Assembly (NCBI GenBank): GCA_000436695.1 | Contig: HF992505.1 | Location: forward strand, 1-59,518 | Reading direction: 5' to 3' | DNA from: Prevotella sp. CAG:1185 | GTDB taxonomy: Bacteria; Bacteroidota; Bacteroidia; Bacteroidales; Bacteroidaceae | DNA length: 59,518 bases | In this document: positions 51,037 through 59,518 of the stretch, piece after piece | Layout: every line of letters begins with the position of its first letter | How positions within the stretch are numbered: position 1 is the stretch's first letter | Position numbers and translations under genes: made by a program | Notes under the pieces: generated by a model | What the model was told of the DNA's origin: nothing | The model's input: the letters and a program-made list of their open reading frames with translations, nothing else | The model's database searches: none

Positions 51037-53610
51037 TTATATACGTTCAATCTGTGAATTTAATATCCACCCTTCGCGTCCATCCTCTAATTCAACCAAT
51101 TTCCAATCTGACATAGTGTCGTCTATGATATCAACACGACTTCCTTCATGAACAATAACATTTGACTCACTACTTGCAATTGGTGTTTTTTTCAGACCTG
51201 CAGATGGAGCTATTACAATAGCCCCGGTTCTATTTGTCAGCATTTGCTTCTGCTCATATGCAAATATGTTACTAAATACAAAAAGTAAGACAAAAACAAC
51301 TGCGCCATAAAAACCAACCTTACGTAACAGCAACTTTGGAGCAAAAAGATAACACAATATTGCTATCAAGGCAACAATAATACTTATTATTGCGACACTT
51401 GACCATTGGTCAACGCTAGCAAGATTTACAAGCGATTTATACCAAGTTACAAAAAACATTTCTGATTTCGGTGTTATCTTATCAATTGTCTTAGAACGTG
51501 CCATCTGCAAATTAAAACGTATGTCTGCATCACCTGGTGCCAACAACAATGCACGCTCATAATTTAATACAGCTCTTGTTATATTGTCTGTACGATAATA
51601 AGAATTGCCCAAATTATAATATAATTTCACGCAAGGACCTTTTTTCAACAGTTCTTCATAATCCTTTATGGCCTGCTGATAATTACCTTTTTTATACTCA
51701 TCATCAGCATTTTTCTTTGTTACAGCACCTGCTGAGATACACATAGCAAGGAGTATAAATATAACAAAAAATCTTTTTCCGCCATGTTTCTTTACACCTC
51801 TCAAAGTATTTTCTATTTTTATTATTGCTGACATAGCAGCTTCAAATGTCTGATTCATATTACCTTTGATATCTCCTGGGGCATAACGGTTATATTCACA
51901 CTCATCAATGGCGTGAATAAACATTGAGATTGTACCATCATCAATATTCTTTGACATCAGTTTTTCCGAAATATTATCTTTTGAAAGTTGCTCAACCGGA
52001 ATATTAAGTTTTGCACCTACATATCCCCACAATGTACGCAAGACCTCATCATAAAATTTATCATGCTCATTAGCCAGCATCAACTGGTTTGCATATCTCA
52101 AACGTTTAGTTGCTATACGATTAGCCTTTTTCTTTCTCAAATCTGTAAGATTAGAGTTATCAATAGCACGCTTGCGGAATATGACAAGAACACCTACAAA
52201 CAAGACAAACAATATAGATAATAATATCCAATATGTTGATGAGCCATAGAATATATCCTTAACATCCTGAGTCTGAATATCACCTTCCTTTATAGGATGT
52301 ATGTCCTGATTCTTCAAATCACTGTAATCAGCAGGACTGCTGCCATTACCATCGCCTTTAGCAACTTCAAGTTTAAATGACTGTGTTTTAATTGTCTTGT
52401 ATGTATTTGTAGAAACATCATAATAGACAAATTCAACTGCCGGGATTTCATAAGTTCCCTGATTACGAGGAACAGCCAAGAAATCATAAATCATATTTCC
52501 CTCAACTCCATTGGAGGTAAGTTTCGTCTTGTCTGTAATCTTCGCATCATACTTGTCAAAATCTTTTGGGAAATTGACTATAGGCTGCTTTATCAACTTT
52601 AAGTTTCCGATACCACTAACAACTACTCTGATTGTCACTGGCTCATTTGCCTTAATTTCCTTTTTACTAATTTGCGCACTGATATTAAATTTACCAACGC
52701 CCCCTGAGAAGTTTGCAGGACGCTTTGGCAATGGATCCACCTGAATGGTCATACCAGGTGCCTTTATCTGTTTCTTAACCTCAATATATCCAGAACCTCC
52801 ATTAAGGAAAGCTTCAAAAGGATCTACATTACGATTCTGCTGAACAATAGTTCCTGTAAAAGTAATACTTGGAATCTCCAGTTTACCTGTCATTTGCGGA
52901 TACATAACATATTGGCTCCACGTCACACAACGATAAGCTCTTCCATTAACGCGCTCAATATGATATGATTTCTGCTGCGGAAGAGGTATTTCCTGTGTAT
53001 GGAAACCTGTTAAATCCGGCATTTTGCCTTCCAATTCTGTCAAGTCAACAAGAGTATAAACCTTATAAGTCAGAAGAACAGGCTCCTGCTCATGAACGCG
53101 ACGCTTATTAGCACTTACTTTAATAAATAGATCACCACCATGAATTGGTGTACCTGCTTCACGAAGACGAGGCTGATTGTCTGAATCATCATGCATACGC
53201 GGCGAACCGTTACTTCCATTGCTTGTGCCCGAGACATTAACTTTTACAGCCCTTGAAGACAATTTCTTGCCATTAGCAACAACATGTGCAGGCGATATTG
53301 TATACGAACCATTCTTTGAAGCGCATAAAATAAAGGTGTAAGTTACAGAAGAAGTGCTGCTTGTATGACCATTTATCATCTGAAAACTGGATTGAGAAGA
53401 TGTATAAGGTCCCGTAATAACTTCTAAGGCCTCAGGAACACTTCCTATACGAAAATCACTCACATTCTGAGTATTAACCGTATAAGTTAATCTGAAGTTC
53501 TCACCAACCGATACATGTGAAGGCGCATTGACAACAAGTTTCTGAGCCTTCGCATAAAAGACACAGCACAAAAATATTTGTAATATTAATAAATATCTTT
53601 TCATAAGCAT
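51037..53610 (-). CDS. batD: BatD-BatE fusion protein
   Basis: The protein has 857 residues. A signal peptide (MKRYLLILQIFLCCVFYAKA) precedes BatD-type beta-sandwich repeats (about 20-450, e.g. LFIKVSANKRRVHEQEPVLLTY), a membrane segment at about 470-490, and a cytoplasmic helical part. At about 611 a second signal-like membrane segment (FFVIFILLAMCISAGAV) begins a BatE-like part: TPRs (KKGNYQQAIKDYEELLKKG), two membrane segments, and a C-terminal SH3 domain (about 795-857). BatD and BatE are separate proteins in the original B. fragilis description. Start may be ATG 53610 or 53604. Role: Bat complex, linked to aerotolerance. Confidence 0.88.
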   Translation of the reverse strand: MLMKRYLLILQIFLCCVFYAKAQKLVVNAPSHVSVGENFRLTYTVNTQNVSDFRIGSVPEALEVITGPYTSSQSSFQMINGHTSSTSSVTYTFILCASKNGSYTISPAHVVANGKKLSSRAVKVNVSGTSNGSNGSPRMHDDSDNQPRLREAGTPIHGGDLFIKVSANKRRVHEQEPVLLTYKVYTLVDLTELEGKMPDLTGFHTQEIPLPQQKSYHIERVNGRAYRCVTWSQYVMYPQMTGKLEIPSITFTGTIVQQNRNVDPFEAFLNGGSGYIEVKKQIKAPGMTIQVDPLPKRPANFSGGVGKFNISAQISKKEIKANEPVTIRVVVSGIGNLKLIKQPIVNFPKDFDKYDAKITDKTKLTSNGVEGNMIYDFLAVPRNQGTYEIPAVEFVYYDVSTNTYKTIKTQSFKLEVAKGDGNGSSPADYSDLKNQDIHPIKEGDIQTQDVKDIFYGSSTYWILLSILFVLFVGVLVIFRKRAIDNSNLTDLRKKKANRIATKRLRYANQLMLANEHDKFYDEVLRTLWGYVGAKLNIPVEQLSKDNISEKLMSKNIDDGTISMFIHAIDECEYNRYAPGDIKGNMNQTFEAAMSAIIKIENTLRGVKKHGGKRFFVIFILLAMCISAGAVTKKNADDEYKKGNYQQAIKDYEELLKKGPCVKLYYNLGNSYYRTDNITRAVLNYERALLLAPGDADIRFNLQMARSKTIDKITPKSEMFFVTWYKSLVNLASVDQWSSVAIISIIVALIAILCYLFAPKLLLRKVGFYGAVVFVLLFVFSNIFAYEQKQMLTNRTGAIVIAPSAGLKKTPIASSESNVIVHEGSRVDIIDDTMSDWKLVELEDGREGWILNSQIERI

Positions 53611-53630
53611 CTGTTTCTAATTTACCTTTA

Positions 53631-54326
53631 TCACCAATTTTTCTGTAGACGACGTGAACTAGGCTTCTGCAAAGCCTTTTTCATTCGTTGCTGCGTAGCC
53701 TTTTCACTCTGCATAGCAGCATTTAGCAACTGCTCTGCATTATCTTTACTCATCTGTTCTTCTTGGGGCTTCTGCTGTTTGTTATTACCCTTATCTTTTT
53801 CTTTATCTTTCTCCTTTTCGTTTTGTTTGTCTTTACCGTTTTGATTATTCTTATTATCCTTATTTTGTTTTTTATTTTGCTGATTATTCTTATTACCCTG
53901 TTTCTTACGCAATTTTTTACAAAGGGCTAAATTATATCTTGTTTCATTATCCTTTGGATTATTCCGCAACGACTGCTCATACGCTTTAATTGCCTCATCA
54001 TACATTCTGTGGTTCTGACATATTACTCCTATATTATGGTATACCGAGGCTAAACGCAACTTATTCTTTTCTATTTTAGCTGCGTTCTGATATTGAACAA
54101 CAGCAGCAGAGTCTTTACTCTGCATCATAAGGGCGCAACCAAGATTATATACAGCCTGAGAATTAGAAGGATTTTTAGAAATTGCCTTTCTATACATAAT
54201 TTCAGCCTTATCATAAGCTTTCTTATGATACAGGCGATTACCATCACGCACGAACTGACGATCAGTCTGTGCAAAAGAATTTATGGATAATCCTAGTAAT
54301 ATAATCAATAAAAGATGTTTTATCAT
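53631..54326 (-). CDS. batC: BatC-like TPR protein
   Basis: The protein has 231 residues. A signal peptide (MIKHLLLIILLGLSINSFA) is followed by three or four TPRs (about 22-135; KAEIMYRKAISKNPSNSQAV, then YDEAIKAYEQSLRNNPKD). Residues about 140-190 are a highly charged Lys/Asn/Gln/Glu/Asp tract, and the ending is basic. TPR-only BatC proteins accompany BatA and BatB and probably scaffold the complex in the periplasm. Gaps to batB and batD are 30 and 20 bases, so it is within the operon. Confidence 0.88.
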   Translation of the reverse strand: MIKHLLLIILLGLSINSFAQTDRQFVRDGNRLYHKKAYDKAEIMYRKAISKNPSNSQAVYNLGCALMMQSKDSAAVVQYQNAAKIEKNKLRLASVYHNIGVICQNHRMYDEAIKAYEQSLRNNPKDNETRYNLALCKKLRKKQGNKNNQQNKKQNKDNKNNQNGKDKQNEKEKDKEKDKGNNKQQKPQEEQMSKDNAEQLLNAAMQSEKATQQRMKKALQKPSSRRLQKNW

Positions 54327-54356
54327 ATTTACTTTCTACGGATTTTTATCTATTCA

Positions 54357-55373
54357 TCATTTAAACAGCTTTATCTTACCAAGCAGCGGATTCTTACGTT
54401 CTAGAATCAATGTCTCAATTACAAGTAAGAGCAATACTAATATACCAACAGCCTGAAACTGTTCATCATACTCACTATAAATCACACTCGAAAGGTCTCC
54501 CTTCTGGAGTCTTGTCAGTTCATCATTTAGCTGACGTTGAGCAAGACTCGTATTATCCACATGAATATACGCACCACCTCCAGCTTCAGCTATCTGCTTA
54601 CACATATCCTCATTCAAAGCAGACATAACCTCTTGTCCGGTATTATCCTTCATATACCCACCATTGCCGTCAGGTACAGGAGAACCTTTAGGTGAACCGA
54701 CACCAAGGACGAACACCCTTATACCATTTTTACGAGCCTTCTTTGCAGCCTCAATAGCTCCACCTTCATGATCCTCACCATCAGTAATAATTAAGATGGC
54801 ACGTCCGACTTTATCCTGCTGTGTAAAACTCTTAGAACTCAAATCTATAGCTCCGGCAAGATCAGTACCCTGTGTCGCTATCAAAGAAGGATCAACATTC
54901 TGCAAGAACATCTTTGCAGAAACATAATCGCTGGTTATCGGCAACTGAATAAAAGCATCACCTGCAAAAACGACGAGTCCCACCTTATCATTGGTAAAGT
55001 TGTCGACCATATTTTCTATCAGCATTTTGCTTTTATCCAATCTTGAAGGAACTACATCCTCAGCCCTCATAGAGTTACTAATATCTAAAGAAATTATAAC
55101 TTCTATTCCACTACGTTTTTCTTGACTAATCTTTGTACCCATCTGTGGGCGTGCCAACATGACTATTATCAGTGCCAATGCGGCCATCATCAGCCAAAAC
55201 TTAAGTGCCCTACGTGAATATGACACGTCAGGCATAAGCTGTTTAACAAGTTCTATATCGCCGAACTTTTTCAGTTTACGTTTACGCTTACGTATTCCCA
55301 GTAAACGTATTAATATAAAGACTGGAATTATTATAAGCAAATACAGAAAAGCCGGATTTTCGAATCTGAACAT
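54357..55373 (-). CDS. batB: BatB von Willebrand factor A membrane protein
   Basis: The protein has 338 residues with an N-terminal membrane pair (about 8-28 and 58-74), a VWA domain (about 90-290), and a C-terminal membrane segment (about 308-325). The MIDAS metal site DISNS (Asp97, Ser99, Ser101) and a later Thr/Asp set (ATQGTDLAGAI, IITDGEDHEG) appear intact, so it should bind a divalent metal and ligand. The order batA, batB, batC, batD matches the known Bat operon. Confidence 0.93.
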   Translation of the reverse strand: MFRFENPAFLYLLIIIPVFILIRLLGIRKRKRKLKKFGDIELVKQLMPDVSYSRRALKFWLMMAALALIIVMLARPQMGTKISQEKRSGIEVIISLDISNSMRAEDVVPSRLDKSKMLIENMVDNFTNDKVGLVVFAGDAFIQLPITSDYVSAKMFLQNVDPSLIATQGTDLAGAIDLSSKSFTQQDKVGRAILIITDGEDHEGGAIEAAKKARKNGIRVFVLGVGSPKGSPVPDGNGGYMKDNTGQEVMSALNEDMCKQIAEAGGGAYIHVDNTSLAQRQLNDELTRLQKGDLSSVIYSEYDEQFQAVGILVLLLLVIETLILERKNPLLGKIKLFK

Positions 55374-55391
55374 AACCTTATATTTTATTAA

Positions 55392-56390
55392 TTATGGAAT
55401 ACGGCGAAATACTGTCAGTCTTAGCAATATCTCCAATAAAAATACGACTAAAGCCACTATTGCAAATGGCTGATAAACATCATATCTTTTTGAAAACTTT
55501 TTGACATCCATCTTCGTCTTTTCCAACTTATCAATATCCTTATATATTTTTTTCAATTCTGCCGTATTGGTTGCACGATAAAATTGTCCGTCAGCAGTAG
55601 AAGCAATTTCGCTCAAAGTTTTTACATCTACATCAGCCCTCATGTTCACATACTGCACCGTACCTCCGACCTGCATCGGGTAAGGAGCCATTGTCTTACT
55701 TCCTATAGCAATAGTATAAACACGAATACCGAGACTTTTTGCAATATTGGCTGCTGTAAGTGGAGAAATATCACCACGGTTATTGCTTCCGTCTGTCAGA
55801 AGAATAACAACCTTGCTTTTTGTCTTACTATCTTTCAAACGTCCAACAGCATTAGCCAAACCCATACCGATTGCAGTACCATCTTCAATAAGACCTCTTG
55901 CAGCAATATCTGTACGAACATTCTGCAAAAGATTAATAAGCGAAGTATGATCAGTTGTCATAGGGCATTGCGTAAAAGCCTCACCTGCAAAAATTGTAAG
56001 TCCGATATTATCATCTGGTCGTCCTGATATAAATTCAGAGGCAACGCTTTTAGCCGCTTCAATACGATTAGGTTTCAGATCTTCAGCAAGCATACTTGTA
56101 GAAACATCCATAGCCAACATTATATCAATACCTTCAACGGTACGGCTTCCCCAATTATTATGTGTCTGCGGACGGGCAAGTATCACAACAACAAGCACGA
56201 ATACAATTATACGAAGCATCATAGGAAGCCACATCAATCGTACACGCAGACTCTTGGGAGCATACTGATACGCATGGGTGTCGCTCATACGCATCGTAGG
56301 CTCACTTGATTTTCGATAAAGCAGATACCAAATTAAATAAGGTATAAGCAATAACAATAACAAGAAATATTCTTTATTGACAAATTCCAT
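55392..56390 (-). CDS. batA: BatA von Willebrand factor A membrane protein
   Basis: The protein has 332 residues from ATG at 56390; a start at 56399 would leave only 4 bases to the gene before. It has the same layout as BatB: two N-terminal membrane segments, a VWA domain with MIDAS DVSTS (Asp95, Ser97, Ser99), EDGTAIGMGLANAV and LLTDGSNNRGD, and a C-terminal membrane segment (about 310-327). BatA and BatB probably arose by duplication and may pair in the inner membrane facing the periplasm. Confidence 0.93.
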   Translation of the reverse strand: MEFVNKEYFLLLLLLIPYLIWYLLYRKSSEPTMRMSDTHAYQYAPKSLRVRLMWLPMMLRIIVFVLVVVILARPQTHNNWGSRTVEGIDIMLAMDVSTSMLAEDLKPNRIEAAKSVASEFISGRPDDNIGLTIFAGEAFTQCPMTTDHTSLINLLQNVRTDIAARGLIEDGTAIGMGLANAVGRLKDSKTKSKVVILLTDGSNNRGDISPLTAANIAKSLGIRVYTIAIGSKTMAPYPMQVGGTVQYVNMRADVDVKTLSEIASTADGQFYRATNTAELKKIYKDIDKLEKTKMDVKKFSKRYDVYQPFAIVALVVFLLEILLRLTVFRRIP

Positions 56391-56403
56391 AATAAACAAT
56401 CTT

Positions 56404-57471
56404 CTATATCAGTAAACAAACTTGATATATTGCAAATGCCAAAAATGCTATACCGGCAACAACAAGAACAATTATTGAAGTCTTCAACGCAGTTCTTGAA
56501 CGCATATTACGTTTGTCTGTTTCAGTAAGTTTTGGCTCAATTCTTTCTACAACAGGCTGATTTTCAACCTTTGTAGTATTAATGAATTCTATTGCATTAA
56601 CCAGATTGGCATCATTTTCATTGATAAGAGTTGAATACTTAGCGAACTTCACCAAATCTGCTGTAACAAACAGTTCTTTCAACTCGTCAATCATCTTTTT
56701 ATCTTCTTCGTTTTGCAATTTTGCAATAATCTCAGAACTGGTCATCTCCATCGCATTAAATCCAAAGCGTTCTTTGATATACTTACGCAACACATCAGTA
56801 AGAAGTGTATAATAAGTTTTTTGATCTTCAGATATAAGTCGTCTGTCAGCTTTGATGTGTTCAATTTCATTCAAAGCCTTCTGATGAGGTAAAACTTTCT
56901 TCACTATACGCACGCGTGCAATAACAGGTTTGTTTTCCTTAAGTCTTGTCCAAAGATAATATGCGACAACGAACATCATCACAAACAACACACTAAACCA
57001 AAATGACGAAGCCCAGTCACTCCATTGGAACGGATTATCCTGAACATCTTTCGGAGGAAAGAATTTTTCAGGATGTAAAGTATCAACCGGAACTGTAAGC
57101 ACCTTAAGTGCAAGATTTTTACTCTGATACTTCTTTCCATTTACAGTAACCGTCATCGGCGGAATATAATACAGATTTTCGTCAAAAGAAGTTAAAGTGT
57201 ATCGTTTAGTTACTTTTATAAGATTATTGTCTAGCTGTGACGTATCAGCCTTTGAATCAGACAAGACCTCTACGCCAGGTGTTATATATTGTGACGGTTT
57301 AAACACCGGCATCTTTATATTTGAACCTTCTTTAGCCGTGACACTTAACACTACGTCCGTCTGTTCGCCGATAAGTATCTCTATCGAATCAATTTTCGAC
57401 TCGACTGTAACTTGAGCTGAAAGGTTTAAAACGCAAGTAATTAACGATATAATACAAATAATTCGTTTCAT
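56404..57471 (-). CDS. BatD-like / unnamed Bat-operon membrane protein
   Basis: The protein has 355 residues. A signal peptide (MKRIICIISLITCVLNLSA) is followed by a beta-rich periplasmic domain of about 130 residues (KIDSIEILIGEQTDVVLSV), a membrane segment at about 153-172, a helical cytoplasmic region (about 190-290; TYYTLLTDVLRKYIKERFGF) and a second membrane segment at 327-352. It looks like a half-size BatD. In other Bacteroidales a gene of this kind also lies between the DUF58 gene and batA, as I recall. Function unknown; part of the Bat complex by context. Confidence 0.8.
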   Translation of the reverse strand: MKRIICIISLITCVLNLSAQVTVESKIDSIEILIGEQTDVVLSVTAKEGSNIKMPVFKPSQYITPGVEVLSDSKADTSQLDNNLIKVTKRYTLTSFDENLYYIPPMTVTVNGKKYQSKNLALKVLTVPVDTLHPEKFFPPKDVQDNPFQWSDWASSFWFSVLFVMMFVVAYYLWTRLKENKPVIARVRIVKKVLPHQKALNEIEHIKADRRLISEDQKTYYTLLTDVLRKYIKERFGFNAMEMTSSEIIAKLQNEEDKKMIDELKELFVTADLVKFAKYSTLINENDANLVNAIEFINTTKVENQPVVERIEPKLTETDKRNMRSRTALKTSIIVLVVAGIAFLAFAIYQVCLLI

Positions 57472-57515
57472 TTAACCATCAATAATCAGTTTAACCGCAC
57501 ACGCGGCAGATATTT

Positions 57516-58385
57516 CTAACTGCGCATTGCAAACAGCTGCATCAACGATTTCACATAATCCTGATCTGTCGCAATAGATATATTGTCCACATTACTTTTA
57601 TTGAATATAGAACTGAGAGTTTTTTGTCTGTTCACCCAATACTTATAATGAGCATCACGAAGACGCTTGTCGCTTGTATCTATATACATCTCATGCCCAG
57701 TTTCAGCATCACATACTTTTATCAGACCTACATCCGGAAGCGATTTTGCTCTCGGATCATAAATCTGTAAAGCAACTACATCATGCTTGCGGTTGCAGAT
57801 TGTCAAAGCATTCTCAAAATCTGTGTGAGTATAAAAATCACTCATTATGAAAGCCGTACATCTGCGTTTCAAAACACTAGTAAGAAATTCCACTGCTTTC
57901 TTCACATCCGTCTTCTTACTTTCCGGATGAAAATCAAGCATTTCTCGTATTATGAAAAGAATATGTTTACGACCTTTTTTAGGAGGGATATATTTTTCTA
58001 TTTTATCTGAAAAAAATACCACACCGATTTTATCATTATTTTGTATGGCACTGAATGCCAGCGTTGCTGCAATCTCAGCCACAATCTCCTTCTTTGTTGT
58101 TTTCTTTGTACCAAAATCCAAGGAGCCGCTGACATCAATCATGAGCATAACTGTAAGTTCACGCTCTTCCTCATAAACTTTTACATAAGGTTTATGAAAG
58201 CGTGCCGAAACATTCCAGTCTATATCACGAATATCATCTCCATACTGATAATCACGAACCTCACTGAAAGCCATACCACGACCTTTAAAGGCCGAATGAT
58301 ATTGCCCGGCAAAAATATTATTGCTGAGTCCTCGAGCCTTTATCTCGATCTTTCTAACTTTCTTCAGAATATCCTGGGTATCCAT
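57516..58385 (-). CDS. DUF58 protein
   Basis: The protein has 289 residues. It shows the DUF58 signature (REDYQYGDD-like SEVRDYQYGDDIRDIDWNVS, about 41-60) and a VWA-like core with LMIDVSGSLDFG (Asp84). DUF58 proteins nearly always accompany MoxR ATPases. The ATG at 58385 overlaps the moxR stop codon as TGATG, which favours translational coupling; a TTG three bases upstream is a less likely start. No membrane segments are seen, so it is probably cytoplasmic. Confidence 0.92.
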   Translation of the reverse strand: MDTQDILKKVRKIEIKARGLSNNIFAGQYHSAFKGRGMAFSEVRDYQYGDDIRDIDWNVSARFHKPYVKVYEEERELTVMLMIDVSGSLDFGTKKTTKKEIVAEIAATLAFSAIQNNDKIGVVFFSDKIEKYIPPKKGRKHILFIIREMLDFHPESKKTDVKKAVEFLTSVLKRRCTAFIMSDFYTHTDFENALTICNRKHDVVALQIYDPRAKSLPDVGLIKVCDAETGHEMYIDTSDKRLRDAHYKYWVNRQKTLSSIFNKSNVDNISIATDQDYVKSLMQLFAMRS

Positions 58386-59380
58386 CAAGGAACCTCCACC
58401 TTATTAATTATATCACTAACGATTTCCTCACTTGTAACATTAGTTGCCTCAGCCTCATAAGAAAGACCAATTCTGTGTCTCAGCACATCGTGTGCTATTG
58501 CACGAACATCCTCAGGAATAACATATCCACGTCTCTTGATAAATGCATAAGCACGTGATGCTCTTGCCAGATTAATACTTGCACGAGGACTACCGCCAAA
58601 GGTTATCAAATCTTTCAGCTGAGGAAGTCCATATCTGTCAGGATATCGTGTTGCGAATACAATGTCGGCAATATATTGCTCTATCTTTTCGTCTATATAT
58701 ACTTTTTCAACGACTTTTCTTGCTTCAACAATGTCATCACATGTAATAACCGGAGTTACCTTAGGCAGTGAGCCTGCAAGATTTTCGCGTATAATCAATT
58801 TCTCCTCCTCGATTGTAGGATAATCTATTATCACCTTCAGCATGAAACGGTCGACTTGAGCCTCTGGCAACGGATAAGTACCTTCCTGCTCTATCGGGTT
58901 TTGTGTTGCCATTACCAAGAACGGATTTGGCAAGTTGAATGTTGTACTTCCGATTGTTACCTGATGCTCCTGCATAGCCTCAAGCAATGCACTCTGCACT
59001 TTTGCCGGGGCACGGTTGATTTCATCAGCCAAAACAAAGTTAGCAAATACAGGACCCTTTTTCACCTGAAAGTTCTCATCTTTCTGCGAATAAATCATTG
59101 TACCGATAACATCGGCAGGCAACAAATCGGGAGTAAACTGTATACGGCTGTATTCTGAGTCGATAAGCTGTGACAATGTTTTAATTGCTAATGTCTTAGC
59201 CAATCCAGGCACACCTTCCAACAATATATGTCCATCACTAAGTAGTCCTATTAAAAGTGTATCAACCAAATGTTTCTGTCCTACAATAACACGGTTCATA
59301 CCCGCTGTGATGTTAGCTACAAAAGAGCTTTTCTGTTCTATTAAGATATTCAACTCGCGGATATCTATAGATTCTGCCAT
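58385..59380 (-). CDS. MoxR-family AAA+ ATPase
   Basis: The protein has 331 residues. It has Walker A GVPGLAKT at 56-63, Walker B LADEINRAP at about 112-120 and a sensor/arginine region with the MoxR-typical LLEAMQEHQVTIG, MATQNPIEQEGTYPLPEAQVDRF and the C-terminal GGSPRASINLARA. MoxR ATPases act as chaperones for VWA-domain proteins, here DUF58, BatA and BatB. It is the first gene of an 11-gene minus-strand run and has a -7 box 36 bases upstream. Confidence 0.95.
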   Translation of the reverse strand: MAESIDIRELNILIEQKSSFVANITAGMNRVIVGQKHLVDTLLIGLLSDGHILLEGVPGLAKTLAIKTLSQLIDSEYSRIQFTPDLLPADVIGTMIYSQKDENFQVKKGPVFANFVLADEINRAPAKVQSALLEAMQEHQVTIGSTTFNLPNPFLVMATQNPIEQEGTYPLPEAQVDRFMLKVIIDYPTIEEEKLIIRENLAGSLPKVTPVITCDDIVEARKVVEKVYIDEKIEQYIADIVFATRYPDRYGLPQLKDLITFGGSPRASINLARASRAYAFIKRRGYVIPEDVRAIAHDVLRHRIGLSYEAEATNVTSEEIVSDIINKVEVP

Positions 59381-59415
59381 AATTCCAAATTTTATTGTTA
59401 CACTTAATTTAAGCG

Positions 59416-59423
59416 CAAAAATA
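59416..59423 (-). promoter_or_regulatory. -7 box of the moxR-bat operon
   Basis: Minus-strand TATTTTTG fits TAnnTTTG, 36 bases before the moxR start. The -33 position holds TTTCG-like sequence rather than TTTG. Confidence 0.55.
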
Positions 59424-59447
59424 CTACATTATGAATTGATGTGCGAA

Positions 59448-59515
59448 AATTTGGGACTAAATAATATTAAAAAAGTTTCTTATTACTTTAATGAATGTCC
59501 GCATGTTCCCAAATT
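59448..59515. repeat. 9-bp inverted repeat at the window edge
   Basis: AATTTGGGA (59448-59456) and TCCCAAATT (59507-59515) are inverted with a 50-base spacer, upstream of moxR. The role is unknown; the window ends here. Confidence 0.4.
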
Positions 59516-59518
59516 AGC

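Noticed and set aside
53631..53910. Tandem repeat or CRISPR-like array in the batC region
   Set aside because: The A/T-rich repetitive appearance comes from codons of a low-complexity charged tract; there are no regular spacers.

Overview
The window is a stretch of core chromosome from a member of the Bacteroidota, most likely a Prevotella-like species of the order Bacteroidales. The reasons are the AT-rich intergenic DNA, the TAnnTTTG type -7 boxes (often with a TTTG or TTG about 19-20 bp upstream), the scarcity of Shine-Dalgarno sequences, and family content typical of the phylum: a FeoA-FeoB fusion, DUF3078, DUF3127, DUF4835/PorD, DUF2027-Smr, the Bat (Bacteroides aerotolerance) operon, and a bifunctional ThrA next to an ApgM-type protein and ThrC. 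I see no phage, plasmid, transposase, CRISPR, rRNA or tRNA.

Layout: 0.3-2.8 kb ferrous iron transporter; 3.3-5.4 kb HU protein, a 29-residue very basic protein and RNase G; 5.5-8.6 kb (minus) FabD, a GH13 amylase-like enzyme and an AlaX-type editing protein; 9.5-12.8 kb GDP-L-fucose synthesis (manC, gmd, fcl); 12.9-15.8 kb (minus) xylose isomerase and xylulokinase; 15.9-18.5 kb (minus) two small winged-helix-like proteins and AspS; 19.5-21.2 kb a DUF1573 and a DUF3078 envelope protein, convergent; 21.4-28.6 kb pyrG, yidC, an S9 peptidase and an MFS transporter; 28.9-29.4 kb (minus) a DUF3127 protein with an SSB-like acidic tip; 29.5-37.0 kb a six-gene run (dnaN, DEDDh exonuclease, coaBC, porD, recN, pseudoprotease-TPR); 37.9-40.7 kb (minus) a flavoprotein and an esterase-like hydrolase; 40.8-45.9 kb the threonine operon; 46.0-59.4 kb (minus) an 11-gene run from MoxR ATPase through the Bat proteins to PAP2, QueA, Smr protein and NadE.

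Transcription units are marked by well-formed intrinsic terminators, many placed between convergent genes and usable in both directions, and by recognisable Bacteroidota promoters. Three long gene-poor stretches (about 8.6-9.5, 18.5-19.5 and 37.1-37.9 kb) carry palindromes and short shared modules that look like copies of a dispersed intergenic repeat family.

I found no clearly new multi-gene defence or mobile system. The items most worth a second look are the DUF3127 protein with an SSB-like tip beside dnaN, the S9 peptidase paired with an MFSD1-like transporter, the BatD-BatE fusion plus an extra BatD-like membrane protein, the inactive trypsin-like domain fused to TPRs, the ApgM protein in the position of homoserine kinase, the 29-residue basic protein before RNase G, and the intergenic repeats.
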